Shown: positions 26,001-36,084, numbered from the stretch's first letter. The stretch: DNA of 64,000 bases from Kuafuiihalomonas sp039024635 (GCA_039024635.1 JBCCQA010000006.1:132210-196209), one strand, 5' to 3'. The notes: generated by a model not told the origin, from the letters alone. Numbers and translations are program-made.

Positions 26001-27372
26001 CGTCGATCTCGTTGTTCCGCTTCCAATCGAGCCAGGTCTCGATGAGGTCCTTGGTGAATACGTCGCCCTGGAGGAGGAAGTCGTGGTCGGCTTCGAGGGC
26101 GTCCATGGCCTGCTCCAAAGAGACGGGGCAGGTGGGCACGTCGGCCAGCTCTTCGGGCGAGAGCCCGTAGATGTCCTTGTCCAGCGGATCACCTGGATCG
26201 ATCTTGTTCTGGATACCGTCCAGACCCGCCATCAGCATGGCCGAAAAGACCAGATAGGGGTTGGCCATCGGATCCGGGAAGCGGGCCTCCAGTCGCTTGG
26301 CCTTCGGGCTTGCGCTGGCCACGGGGATTCGAATCGAGGCGGAGCGATTGCGCGAGGAATAGGCCAAGTTGATAGGGGCTTCGAAGCCCGGCACCAGCCG
26401 CTTGTAGCTGTTGGTGGTGGGGTTGCTGAACGCGCAGATGGCCCGAGCGTGCTTCAGGATGCCCCCGATGTAGTGCATGCCCATCTCGCTGAAGCCGGCG
26501 TAGCCGTCCCCAGCGAAGAGGGGTTTGCCGCCTTTCCAGATCGACTGGTGGATGTGCATGCCCGAGCCGTTATCGTCGAACATGGGCTTCGGCATGAAGG
26601 TCGCGGTCTTTCCGTTGCGGTAAGCGACGTTCTTCACGACGTACTTCAGCCACTGGACCTTGTCCCCGCAGTCGACGAGCGGCGCAAAACGGAAGTCGAT
26701 CTCGCACTGGCCGCCGGTCGCCACCTCGTGGTGCTCGCGCTCGACCTGAATGCCGACCTTCTTCATCTCCTGGGCCATCTCGATCCGGAGGTTGTGGATT
26801 TTGTCGATGGGGCTGACGGGGAAGTAGCCACCTTTGTGCCTAGGGCGGTGCCCCAGGTTGGGCATCCCGCCTGGATCGAGCTCACCCGAGTTCCAGATAC
26901 CCTCGCTGGAGTCGATGGCGTAGAAGGAGGCCTGGGGATCGGACCCGAAGCGGATCTCGTCGAAGATGAAGAACTCGGGCTCTGGACCGAAGAAGGCGGT
27001 ATCTCCGATGGCGGTGGACTGGAGATAGGCTTCCGCCTTCCGGGCCACGTAGCGAGGGTCACGGCTGTAGGCCTCGCGGGTGATCGGGTCGACGATATCG
27101 GCGATCAGAGAGAGCGTCGGCGCCTGGGTGATGAAAGGGTCGACGACGGCGGTCGACGCCTCGGGGATCACGAGCATGTCGGACGCGTTGATGGCCTGCC
27201 ATCCCCGGACCGACGAGCCATCGAAGCCAAGACCGTCCTCGAAGATCTCTTCCTCCATCTCTTCGACGGGGATAGTGAAGTGCTGCCACAACCCGAAAAG
27301 GTCGGTGAACTTCACGTCCACCATCTGAATCCGGTTCTGCTGCGCAAAGGCGAGTACGTCCTTGGGCTTCAT
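25948..27372 (-). CDS. glnA: Glutamine synthetase type I
   Basis: A 474-residue GSI-type enzyme that joins ammonium to glutamate using ATP; twelve subunits form the active particle. Family marks are present: DGSSVRGW in the latch region, GPEPEFFIFD with metal glutamates, GSGMHIHQSIW, the ammonium-site loop RLVPGFEAP and the NRSASIRIP arginine motif. The tyrosine in KDIYGLSPEEL at about residue 402 matches the adenylylation site of enterobacterial GSI (Tyr397), so control by GlnE adenylylation is possible. Start ATG 27370-27372. The glnB gene lies upstream on the same strand, separated by a 376-bp repeat-rich gap. Confidence 0.97.
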   Translation of the reverse strand: MKPKDVLAFAQQNRIQMVDVKFTDLFGLWQHFTIPVEEMEEEIFEDGLGFDGSSVRGWQAINASDMLVIPEASTAVVDPFITQAPTLSLIADIVDPITREAYSRDPRYVARKAEAYLQSTAIGDTAFFGPEPEFFIFDEIRFGSDPQASFYAIDSSEGIWNSGELDPGGMPNLGHRPRHKGGYFPVSPIDKIHNLRIEMAQEMKKVGIQVEREHHEVATGGQCEIDFRFAPLVDCGDKVQWLKYVVKNVAYRNGKTATFMPKPMFDDNGSGMHIHQSIWKGGKPLFAGDGYAGFSEMGMHYIGGILKHARAICAFSNPTTNSYKRLVPGFEAPINLAYSSRNRSASIRIPVASASPKAKRLEARFPDPMANPYLVFSAMLMAGLDGIQNKIDPGDPLDKDIYGLSPEELADVPTCPVSLEQAMDALEADHDFLLQGDVFTKDLIETWLDWKRNNEIDVIRKRPHPLEFEMYHDA

Positions 27373-27420
27373 GGGTGACGCAGGCCGTTAGCACGCCGGC
27401 ATCCACTGCGCACGGGGTCT

Positions 27421-27444
27421 CTGAGGGTTTTATCCGACCCTCAG
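27421..27444. promoter_or_regulatory. Hairpin in the glnA leader
   Basis: A perfect 8-bp inverted repeat CTGAGGGT/ACCCTCAG with an 8-base AT-rich loop stands about 49 bases upstream of the glnA ATG. It is AT-rich in the loop and distinct from the neighbouring GC-rich repeat units. It could be an operator, or an RNA hairpin in the 5' leader. No canonical sigma-54 site is seen; TGGATGCC...TGC nearby keeps only GG-N10-GC. Confidence 0.4.
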
Positions 27445-27452
27445 CACATAAG

Positions 27453-27745
27453 CTCAGCCCGTCCGGGTACCGGTCGAGCACAGGCGCGGAGACCGCGTAG
27501 AGGCCGGAGCGACCCGCAGTGAGGCGAAGCCGAACGAAGTACCGGTCGGACGTGCTCAGCCCGTCCGGGTACCGGTCGAGCACAGGCGCGGAGGCCGCGT
27601 AGAGGCTGGAGCGACCCGCAGTGAGGCGAAGCCGAACGACGTACCGGTCGAGCACAGGCGCGGAGGCCGCGTAGAGGCTGAGCGACCCGCAGTGAGGCGA
27701 AGCCGAACGAAGTACCGGTCGGACGGGCTCAGCCCGTCCGGGTAC
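27453..27745. repeat. Tandem GC-rich repeats between glnB and glnA
   Basis: Three near-identical units follow each other. The landmark GTACCGGTCGAGCACAGGCG starts at 27467, 27569 and 27641. Units one and two are 102 bases apart; the third lacks a ~30-base hairpin segment and follows after 72. Each unit ends with GACCCGCAGTGAGGCGAAGC and CGAACGA. The array is closed at 27719-27739 by a strong hairpin, CGGACGGGC-TCA-GCCCGTCCG. The array occupies the glnB-glnA gap and would be transcribed as part of any glnB-glnA message. Confidence 0.8.
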
Positions 27746-27748
27746 CGG

Positions 27749-28087
27749 TTAGACCGCGCCGGGGCCTCTTTCGCCGGTCCGGATGCGAACGGCTTCGTCG
27801 ACAGGACACACGAAGATCTTTCCGTCGCCGATGCGGCCGGTTCGGGCGGCGTTCTCGACTGCCTCCACCACCGCGTGGACCTGGTCGTCGTCCACCACGA
27901 CCTCGACCTTCACCTTGGGAAGGAAGTCGACCACGTACTCGGCGCCTCGGTAGGTCTCGGCGTGCCCCTTCTGACGTCCGAAGCCCTTGACCTCGGTGAT
28001 CGTCATCCCCTGGACACCGGCGTCGGCGAGGGCCTCGCGGACGTCGTCCAGCTTGAAGGGCTTGATGATCGCTTCGACCTTCTTCAC
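27749..28087 (-). CDS. glnB: Nitrogen regulatory protein P-II
   Basis: A 112-residue PII signal protein that senses ATP/ADP, 2-oxoglutarate and (through modification) glutamine, and controls glutamine synthetase, ammonium uptake and transcription. The sequence is canonical: start MKKVEAIIKPFKLDDVREAL, T-loop GHAETYRGAEYVVDFLPK with the uridylylation tyrosine at residue 51, B-loop TGRIGDGKIFV and C-loop end RIRTGERG. The strong Shine-Dalgarno GGAGGAGGG lies nine bases before the ATG at 28085-28087. It follows the phosphohexomutase gene by 21 bases, so it may be cotranscribed with it, and precedes glnA. Confidence 0.96.
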   Translation of the reverse strand: MKKVEAIIKPFKLDDVREALADAGVQGMTITEVKGFGRQKGHAETYRGAEYVVDFLPKVKVEVVVDDDQVHAVVEAVENAARTGRIGDGKIFVCPVDEAVRIRTGERGPGAV

Positions 28088-28108
28088 GTCTTCCCTCCTC
28101 CCAAAGGC

Positions 28109-29695
28109 TCACCCGGATGCCAAGGCCTCCAAGGCCTGACCGAGTTCGTCCGCCTTGTCTTTCGCCCGAGCCCAGGCGTCGGAACCCGGTTCGCTGACGC
28201 CCTCCCAGTACAGTTTGAGCTTGGGTTCGGTTCCCGATGGTCGGACCGCCGCCCAGCTCCCGTCGTCGAAATGGTCGACGATCAACCGAGCGGGGAGCGG
28301 CCCCTCCCGATGATCGATCCGATTCACTCGCCGAAAGCCCGCCGGCCCGCTGGATTGGGCTGCCCATGCCTTGAAAGCCTCGGCCGCCCCGCCTGCCTCG
28401 GCGAAACTCCAAGTGCGAGCGCGACTCTCGAAGCCCCCGTGATCGCGGCAAAAACGTGTCCAGGACCCCCAGAGATCGCCTCTGGCGGCCAGATGGGTCT
28501 CCATGGCGAGCAGGCCGGCCGCCAGCCCGTCCTTGTCTCTCGTCAGGTCCAAGACGGCACAGCCAATGGCCTCCTCGAAGGCGAAGAGCAGCGGTCGGGG
28601 CTCGAGCTCGCGGGCGGCGCGGGCCATCCACTTGAAGCCCGTGTGGGTCCGAACCACGTCGACCCCAAATGAGTCGGCCAAAGGCTCGATGGCCCGGGTC
28701 GACACGTGGGTCGTGGCCACGAAAGCCCCGGGACGTTGACCGTGAACGGAAAGAACCCGCTGGGCCATGAGGACGCCTGCTTGGTTTCCGCTCAGAGCCC
28801 GCCAACGGCCCCGGCCGTCGGGGGCCAATATCGCCAGTCGGTCAGCGTCCGGATCATGGGCCAGGGCGAGGTCGGCGCCTTCCGCGTTCGCAAAGTCCGC
28901 GAGGGGCTCCAGGGCGCCGGGCTTCTCGGGGTTCGGATCGGGGACGGCGGAGAAATCGGGGTCAGGCCGAGACTGCGCGGGAAGGGAGAGCACCTGGACC
29001 CCCAGCTCGTCGCACAGCGCAGTAAAGGAAGGCCCTCCGACGCCCTGGAAGGGGGAGTAGGCTACGCGGAGGCCGAAGGCCTTCTTCCAGCTTCGAAGGG
29101 CGAGGACGGCGCTCCGATGACGCGCCACCAGCTCACCCTGACTCTGAACCGGCGGACCCAGCTCGATGGGACCGAGCTCTCGACGCCTGCGAATGACCTC
29201 GAGGTCGAAGGGCGCCACGATCTGAGCGCCGTCCCCCCGAAAGACCTTCAAGCCGTTGTCCTGGGCCGGGTTGTGGGAGGCCGTGACCACAAAGCCCGCT
29301 CCCGCGCCCAACCGGGGAATAGCCCAGCTGATGACCGGTGTCGGCGCTCGGTCGACGAGGTGGACGGGATGACCGCGCCCGGTCGCCACCCGCGCCACGA
29401 CCTGGGCCAGCCGGTCCGAACCATGGCGAGCATCCCTTCCCACGAGCACCAGGCAGCCCGGCTGATTCAAGGCGTCCAAGACCGCCGCCGTGGTTCGGGC
29501 GACGGTACTCGGCCCGACCCGGGCCGGGCCCACCCCCAGGGGGCCCCGGATGCCGGCCGTTCCGAAGGCCAGCTCGGGACCGAAGGCCTCGACCAGAGCA
29601 ACTCCGCCCCGAAGACGCAGGTCCTCCAGGGCTCGACGTTCCTCTTCGTCGACCGCCGCCACGACGGCCCTTGCGACCTTCGCCTCCAGGCTCAC
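28109..29695 (-). CDS. Phosphoglucomutase/phosphomannomutase family enzyme
   Basis: A 528-residue alpha-D-phosphohexomutase that moves phosphate between C1 and C6 of a hexose via a phosphoserine. All four signatures are visible: phosphoserine loop VVTASHNPAQDNG, metal loop HDPDADRLA, sugar-binding FEEAIGC and phosphate-binding RPSGTEPK. The front part GTAGIRGPLGVGPARV is typical of the PGM2-like (deoxyribomutase or glucose-1,6-bisphosphate-dependent) branch. GTG at 29693-29695 is preferred; a longer frame runs into the start of the divergent epimerase gene. Likely role is supply of glucose-1-phosphate or pentose-phosphate interconversion. Confidence 0.9.
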   Translation of the reverse strand: MSLEAKVARAVVAAVDEEERRALEDLRLRGGVALVEAFGPELAFGTAGIRGPLGVGPARVGPSTVARTTAAVLDALNQPGCLVLVGRDARHGSDRLAQVVARVATGRGHPVHLVDRAPTPVISWAIPRLGAGAGFVVTASHNPAQDNGLKVFRGDGAQIVAPFDLEVIRRRRELGPIELGPPVQSQGELVARHRSAVLALRSWKKAFGLRVAYSPFQGVGGPSFTALCDELGVQVLSLPAQSRPDPDFSAVPDPNPEKPGALEPLADFANAEGADLALAHDPDADRLAILAPDGRGRWRALSGNQAGVLMAQRVLSVHGQRPGAFVATTHVSTRAIEPLADSFGVDVVRTHTGFKWMARAARELEPRPLLFAFEEAIGCAVLDLTRDKDGLAAGLLAMETHLAARGDLWGSWTRFCRDHGGFESRARTWSFAEAGGAAEAFKAWAAQSSGPAGFRRVNRIDHREGPLPARLIVDHFDDGSWAAVRPSGTEPKLKLYWEGVSEPGSDAWARAKDKADELGQALEALASG

Positions 29696-29740
29696 GGGGC
29701 CAAGGTTTCCCAGATCGCAGTCGGCGTATAGGCTGCACCG

Positions 29741-30700
29741 GTGAGAATTCTGGTGACGGGCGGGGCCGGCTTCATCGGCAGCCACCTGGCGGACGCGCTC
29801 CTGGACCGGGGCCACGAGGTGGTGCTGAGTGATGACCTGAGTACCGGCCGCCCGGAGAACCTACCGGCCCGAGCCGACTTCGTGGAGGGCGACTTCCGCG
29901 ACCCAGCCATCGTCGAACGGCTTTTCTCCGGCCGGCACTTCGACGCCATCTGCCATCAGGGCGCCCAGACCAGCGTCTCGGTGTCGACCCGCGAACCAGT
30001 CCGAGACGCAGAGGTCAACGTTGTGGGCAGCATCCGCCTTCTGGAGGCCGCGACCGCCCACGAAGTGCCGCTCTTCATCTTCGCCAGTACCGGCGGCGCC
30101 ATCTACGGTGAAGTCCCCGAAGGCACCCAGGCCAGCATCGAGACCCAGCCCGCCCCTCTTAGTCCCTACGCGTGCAGCAAGTTGGCCTTCGAGCACTATC
30201 TGCGGGCCTACGTCCAGACCCACGACATCCAGACCCGCGTCCTGCGCTACGCCAACGTCTATGGCCCCCGGCAGGACCCCCATGGGGAGGCGGGCGTCGT
30301 CGCCATCTTCTGCGGACGGATCCTGAGCAACGCGCCCATCCAGGTCAATGCGAAGAGCGCCAAGGGCGACCGGGGCTGCGTGCGCGACTACGTCTATATC
30401 GACGACGTCGTGGCTGCGAACTTGGCCGCGGTCGAGGGCCGCATGACCGCCCCCTTGATCAACGTCGGCACCGGCATTGGTACCGACACCCAGCAGTTGG
30501 CCGAGGTCCTCCTCGCCAAGGGAAAGAGCCAAGGCTCCACGAGCGAGATGGACTTTGGGGACGTCAGGGACGGTGACCTGCAGCGCTCGGTTCTCCAGCC
30601 GAGCCGCATCCCGGGCCTAGAGAGCTTCGTCGACATAGAGACGGGACTCGCGCGAACCTACGCCTGGTTCGAGGCACGGGCTGCCGCCCTGGAGAGCTGA
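29741..30700 (+). CDS. NAD-dependent nucleotide-sugar epimerase, GalE-like SDR
   Basis: A 319-residue extended short-chain dehydrogenase. The NAD-binding motif TGGAGFIGSHLADALLDRGH opens the protein at GTG 29741. The catalytic site is Y-A-C-S-K in PLSPYACSKLAFE, with serine/threonine in FASTGGAIYGEVPEG. The closing region with RDYVYIDDVVAA and INVGTGIGTDTQQLAE fits UDP-glucose 4-epimerase or related sugar nucleotide epimerases. It is divergent from the phosphohexomutase gene with a 45-base gap, so both may serve activated-sugar supply. Confidence 0.88.
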   Translation: MRILVTGGAGFIGSHLADALLDRGHEVVLSDDLSTGRPENLPARADFVEGDFRDPAIVERLFSGRHFDAICHQGAQTSVSVSTREPVRDAEVNVVGSIRLLEAATAHEVPLFIFASTGGAIYGEVPEGTQASIETQPAPLSPYACSKLAFEHYLRAYVQTHDIQTRVLRYANVYGPRQDPHGEAGVVAIFCGRILSNAPIQVNAKSAKGDRGCVRDYVYIDDVVAANLAAVEGRMTAPLINVGTGIGTDTQQLAEVLLAKGKSQGSTSEMDFGDVRDGDLQRSVLQPSRIPGLESFVDIETGLARTYAWFEARAAALES

Positions 30701-30743
30701 ACCCGGTCCCGAGGGGGCGGGATGCCGCAGGCCGACTCGAGAA

Positions 30744-32041
<1,298 letters not shown>

Positions 32042-32045
<4 letters not shown>

Positions 32046-32455
32046 TCTTCGTAGGCGCGGTCCGCGGCGTCCTGAAGAAAGGCGACGATGTCGATGAGCT
32101 CGCGAACGGTGAGAGCTCGGGTGAAGTCGCCCATCCTCGAGCGTCCGTCGACGGTGACGGAGGCCGACCTGTGACGCTCGGCAATGTGAAGGTCGGGGTT
32201 CACGATGGCCCGGAACAGGTAGGTTCGGTCATAGCGAGACGGCTGTCGGCGCCCAAAGACCACCGGCACTGGGGGCTGGATGGTCGGCGCAGGCAGCCCG
32301 CTGCCTTCGACGAGATGACAGGTGACGCAGCCCGCATTTCGAAAAGCCTCACGGCCAGCCTGGGCGTCACCATCGGGCCATTCGAGCCGAGGATCGGCCG
32401 CGGGCCGATGGGCCGCGCATGCCCCCAGAAGGCACAGCAATAAGGCGGAGCGCAT
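32042..32455 (-). CDS. Small c-type cytochrome lipoprotein
   Basis: A 137-residue exported monoheme cytochrome c. MRSALLLCLLGACAAHRPAA is a lipoprotein signal (lipobox ending GAC) and NAGCVTCHLVEG is the CxxCH heme site, with a later methionine in SRMGDF as candidate axial ligand. The 3' helix ELIDIVAFLQ is the usual cytochrome c end. ATG at 32453-32455 has AGGAG directly upstream. It overlaps htrA by four bases. Electron donor and acceptor are unknown. Confidence 0.82.
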
Positions 32456-32699
32456 GCTCCTGGAAATGGTCTCCTTGGCCCTGCGGGTCAACCAGGCGCG
32501 GTCGTTGCCCCCCCGACTCATCCGACGGTGTTGTCGACCACTATCGATTCGTCGGGGCTGGTTCTTCGTCAGCCTGCCTCCCGCGACCTGCAGAAGAAGC
32601 GCGAACGCCGTCGCTTCGAAGTCGGCATCCGCCTCGAGAAGAGCTCGGCGCGCTCTGGGACTCCTTCGCCTGGGCCTCATCGCCCTGACCTGCCAGTCC
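32456..32699. other. No recognisable gene
   Basis: This gap upstream of the cytochrome gene has open frames on both strands, but their translations are arginine-rich and low-complexity, as expected of antisense or non-coding GC-rich DNA. I see no repeat or RNA gene here. Confidence 0.5.
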
Positions 32700-32840
32700 C
32701 TAGAGTGTCGCCTCATGGATGGACCGGGCGGAAGAGACGAGCGCTCCAAGGGGCGTGTTGAGCTCGCGGGTCACCCCGGTCACGAGACCCTGATGGCCAC
32801 CGCGGAGACGACCGGGCTCGCTCTCCGACTTCACCGTGAC
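32700..32840 (-). pseudogene. Histidine-kinase dimerisation-domain relic
   Basis: A minus-strand frame ends with GLVTGVTRELNTPLGALVSS just before its stop. This is very close to the H-box of sensor histidine kinases (GVAHELNTPLGAL), except that the phosphorylated histidine is arginine and the protein ends 12 residues later without an ATPase domain. It reads as a broken gene fragment. Confidence 0.5.
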
Positions 32841-32931
32841 GGGCGAGAGAAAACTCGGAGCGAGTTCGGAATCGCAGGCGTTCAAGGAAAGATTGCTCAT
32901 ACCCAGACCCAGGACGGCAGCTTCAAGCGCA

Positions 32932-33120
32932 TCATCGACCCAAAGAGAGTTCGAGCCCCAGCCGAGTCGAGAAGTCGTCTTGGAAAACGGGAGCTTCACC
33001 CGAAGCGCTTGGGCGGACGCCCTGCGGATTGACCTTGTAGATGTGCTCGAGCGTCACGACCAGGTCGAGGACGGACGTAACCTCGACGTCTAGGTCGAAC
33101 ATTCTGCCTTCCGTCGGCAA
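32932..33120 (-). pseudogene. Probable C-terminal fragment of an outer-membrane beta-barrel protein
   Basis: The frame reads FDLDVEVTSVLDLVVTLEHI, then IYKVNPQGVRPSASGE and STRLGLELSL before the stop. Alternating beta strands ending in a hydrophobic terminal strand are typical of barrel proteins such as the DUF481 family. Nothing before 33120 completes the gene, since the kinase gene ends at 33146, so only a tail remains. The assignment is tentative. Confidence 0.35.
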
Positions 33121-33145
33121 GAGGAGCGTCCGAAGACCAGGAGGG

Positions 33146-35941
33146 TCAGCGGACCGACTTGGCCAGGCGGAAGCCCAGACCCGTGTTCACGAAGTCCATC
33201 TGAGTGACGTGGCGGAAAGCGACGCGGCAGAACAGGCCGGTGTCGTGCCAGCAGCCGCCCCGCATGACAGGACGAGTCTCCCCGTCGACTTGACCCCAAC
33301 AGAGCTCTCGGATGCCGCCCGCCATGTCTCGGGCGCCGTACACTGAACAGTCGATGGGGAAGGCGCCGACCGGCTCGGGTTCAGGATAGGGCGCCGCTCG
33401 GGAGTCCTTCATCTTGCAGAAGTTGGGATCGAACTCGTCCCCCCAAGGGAAGAAGCGACCATCCACACCACGGGCCGCTTTCTCCCACTCGATTTCGGTG
33501 GGGAGCCGGACGTCCAGGCCCTGCGTCTCGCGCGTCCATTCGATGTAGGCCAACGCGTCTTCGGCGCTGATGCCGTTGACCGGCAGGTCGCCCGTCCACT
33601 TGTGGCCGCCCGGGCTAGTCTCGGGCAGCTCGAAGCAAGATCGCTCTTCACTCCAGTGCCAGTAGAAGCCTTCGTGGGCCCGCGCCCTCGGCACGTGGCT
33701 CTTGGCGCGCTCGAGGTCACGCTCGGCCAGGCCGTTGAGAAAGCTGACGTAGGCATCGCAAGTAACTGGAAAGCGAGCGATGGCGAATTCCGGCACGTCC
33801 ACCACCTGTCGGTCCAAAGAGCCGTGGGCCACGCTGTCCCCGCCGATGATGGCGGCACCCTCGGGGACGTGAACGAAGCCGGGTCCAATTTCCTCCTGGG
33901 TTCGCGGCTGCAAGACCAGCTTGGTCGACTGGGTCCGGCCCATGAGGATGGGGACCACGCCCGGCGGATGACTCGCCGAGCGGTGGGTCAGCAGGTAGGA
34001 GCCGGGCGACAGCTCGGCCGGACCAGTCGGCGTCGGACCGAGGGAGATCGGCTCCCCAGGCTGGAGCACACGCTGCACGGGCTGGAGCGCCGCAACCTCG
34101 ATCTCCACCTTGGGTCCCCGACTGGTCACTTCGATGGTGCCCCTGCCCTCCAGGAGCGCCTCCCAAGCGCCATCGTCGTAGCGAGCGACCAATCGCCGAA
34201 AGTAGCGAAGGGCATCGGCGTCTCGTGAGCGTTCGGCCTCGCAGAATCGGGAGAAGTACAAGGAAGCCAGCGCGTTTCTCGCTTCCCGGTCGTCACTCAC
34301 TTCGCCCAAGGCCCGAAGGAAAGCGGCCTCCGCCTCTTCGAAGGCGCCGACGGCCTCCACCTTCAGCTCACTCACCCGGTCTTCCAAACCCCAAATCTTC
34401 TGCTTCTCAGCCAAGCCTGCCCAGGGCGGCACTTCTTTGCGCAGCCGCTTGGCCTCGGTCTCGGCCTGCTGAAGCTGAAGCTTCAAGACCTTCCATCGGT
34501 CGGCAGCGGCTCGCCCTTCTCGCAGGCGAGCCTGCAGCTCTCTCACCCGTCGCTCACGCTCCCGAGCGCCCTCGAGGATTCGGCCCAGGTCGTCGGCGAG
34601 ATCTTTGGCACTGGGTCGGTCTTCGGGTCTCAGGGCCATGGCGGCGATGCAGAGTTCGTCCAGCTCTTCGGGAATGGACAGCTCCGGTCGCTTGGACCGA
34701 GGCGAAACAAAGTTGCCTTCCCGGACCTGCATGACGGTCGGCACGAAGCCGCGATCCTCGAAGGCCGGCTCCAGGGTCAGGATCTCGTAGAGAACGACGC
34801 CGAGTCCGTAGACGTCCGACCGGTCGGAGACGAGGCGGGGGTCCCCCTCCGTGGCTTCGGGCGACATGTACTGGGGTGTCCCGGTGATGGTCCCAGATGC
34901 CGTCTCGGTGGCCGATCGCGCCTCGACGCTCGGTTCCTCGGCCGGCGGGCTCTCCTCCGTTACGCCGAGCACCTTGGCCAGGCCCCAGTCGATGAGGATG
35001 GCCTCACCGAAGCGACCGACCATGATGTTGGCTGGCTTGATGTCCCGATGCACGACACCCCGGGAGTGAGCGAAGGCGACGGCATAGGCGATCTGTTGGA
35101 AGATGGTGAGGAGTCGAACCCGGGCGAACTCGTCCTGGGTCGACTCGTCCTCCCGCCTCAGGGCGCGAAGGATGTCGGCCAGAGTCCGACCTGTGAGCTT
35201 CTTCATGACGTAGAAGAGCTCGCCCGAAGGAAGGCGCCCCACGTCGTGGACCGGAATGATGGAGGGATGCTCGAGCTGACCCGTGGCCTGGACCTCGGTC
35301 CAGAAGCGACGATGGGCGAGGTGGGCCGCGTCTTGAGGAGGCAGCAGGACCTTGAGAGCGACCTCCCGCCCGATGGCCTCGTCGAAGGCTTCGACCACCC
35401 GTCCCATGCCGCCTCGGCCAAGTTCCCGGCGAATCTTGAAGCGGGCGGCCCCATACTCAGGCTCGCTCAGCTCGACGGCCGGCGGGCTTGAGTCGGTCTC
35501 GTCCACACCCTCGGCATCGAGCTCCACCGAACCCTCGTCCATGTCGGGTAGCCGGGCCCCGGGCCGGGTCGGCTCCAGATCGCTGGTCCCTTCGGCCGCG
35601 GCCCCGCCCCACAGCGGCGCCTCCCGACCCAGAGGCGGAATGTCGAACAAGGTATCGCCATCCCGCAGCTCCGAAGGCGAGCCGTCCGACCATGGGGTTT
35701 CGACGGATACAGACGACGAGGGTCGGACCCGGCGGATGGAGGGCGCCTCCCGGCTTCGGGCCTGTTCGGCCAAGGCCTCGACGGTATCCGCGTCCAGGGC
35801 CCCCCGCAGGACCAGCGTCTGCTCGAGGCTCTTGGGGGACTGCTCCGCCTCGTCGATGGCCTGACGAAGCTCATCGTAAGACAGGGCCTCTTCGACCAGC
35901 AGATAGGCGGCCAGCGCCCGGTCTTCCGGCCCCAGTCCCAT
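33146..35941 (-). CDS. Ser/Thr protein kinase fused to a formylglycine-generating-enzyme-like domain
   Basis: A 931-residue signalling protein. Residues 1-165 are a low-complexity lead with a helical start. The Hanks-type kinase spans about 168-455: glycine loop GRGGMGRV, K197 in VALKV, catalytic HRDIKPANI (D300), DWG in place of DFG (D318) and TGTPQYMSPE. A helical linker with coiled coil and TPR-like text follows (ERRVRELQARLREGRAAA). From about 690 is an FGE/sulfatase-modifying-factor domain (FVHVPEGAAIIGGD to GLGFRLAK). The FGE active-site Cys pair is incomplete: RGGCWHDTGLFCR keeps the second but has Asp at the first position, so a binding or other role is likely. No membrane span is evident. 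Confidence 0.93.
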   Translation of the reverse strand: MGLGPEDRALAAYLLVEEALSYDELRQAIDEAEQSPKSLEQTLVLRGALDADTVEALAEQARSREAPSIRRVRPSSSVSVETPWSDGSPSELRDGDTLFDIPPLGREAPLWGGAAAEGTSDLEPTRPGARLPDMDEGSVELDAEGVDETDSSPPAVELSEPEYGAARFKIRRELGRGGMGRVVEAFDEAIGREVALKVLLPPQDAAHLAHRRFWTEVQATGQLEHPSIIPVHDVGRLPSGELFYVMKKLTGRTLADILRALRREDESTQDEFARVRLLTIFQQIAYAVAFAHSRGVVHRDIKPANIMVGRFGEAILIDWGLAKVLGVTEESPPAEEPSVEARSATETASGTITGTPQYMSPEATEGDPRLVSDRSDVYGLGVVLYEILTLEPAFEDRGFVPTVMQVREGNFVSPRSKRPELSIPEELDELCIAAMALRPEDRPSAKDLADDLGRILEGARERERRVRELQARLREGRAAADRWKVLKLQLQQAETEAKRLRKEVPPWAGLAEKQKIWGLEDRVSELKVEAVGAFEEAEAAFLRALGEVSDDREARNALASLYFSRFCEAERSRDADALRYFRRLVARYDDGAWEALLEGRGTIEVTSRGPKVEIEVAALQPVQRVLQPGEPISLGPTPTGPAELSPGSYLLTHRSASHPPGVVPILMGRTQSTKLVLQPRTQEEIGPGFVHVPEGAAIIGGDSVAHGSLDRQVVDVPEFAIARFPVTCDAYVSFLNGLAERDLERAKSHVPRARAHEGFYWHWSEERSCFELPETSPGGHKWTGDLPVNGISAEDALAYIEWTRETQGLDVRLPTEIEWEKAARGVDGRFFPWGDEFDPNFCKMKDSRAAPYPEPEPVGAFPIDCSVYGARDMAGGIRELCWGQVDGETRPVMRGGCWHDTGLFCRVAFRHVTQMDFVNTGLGFRLAKSVR

Positions 35942-35961
35942 CCCTGGGGAATTAGTGTGAT

Positions 35962-35973
35962 GGAGTTAACTCC
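35962..35973. promoter_or_regulatory. Palindrome GGAGTTAACTCC upstream of the kinase gene
   Basis: A perfect 12-bp palindrome stands 21 bases before the kinase-FGE ATG in the 143-bp divergent gap. It is a candidate operator for the kinase gene and possibly for the divergent coiled-coil gene. Binding protein unknown. Confidence 0.35.
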
Positions 35974-36084
35974 CTGGCAACCGGGGCCCGCCCTCCGTGG
36001 CCTTCGAAGAGCCCGAAGTAGGGTCGCTTTTTCCCGCTTGCCCCTAGGGCAAGGGCTGAGCTAGCGCCCGGCTTCGGTCCTCCG

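Noticed and set aside
25891..27378. A 495-residue open frame on the plus strand opposite glnA
   Set aside because: Antisense shadow of glnA, low-complexity translation rich in G, V, H and D.
27380..27412. Possible sigma-54 promoter before glnA
   Set aside because: Only the GG-N10-GC skeleton is present; the conserved TGGCAC and TTGC blocks are not.
27453..27745. CRISPR-like array at the glnB-glnA gap
   Set aside because: The units repeat along their whole length with no unique spacers, so it is a tandem repeat and not a CRISPR array.
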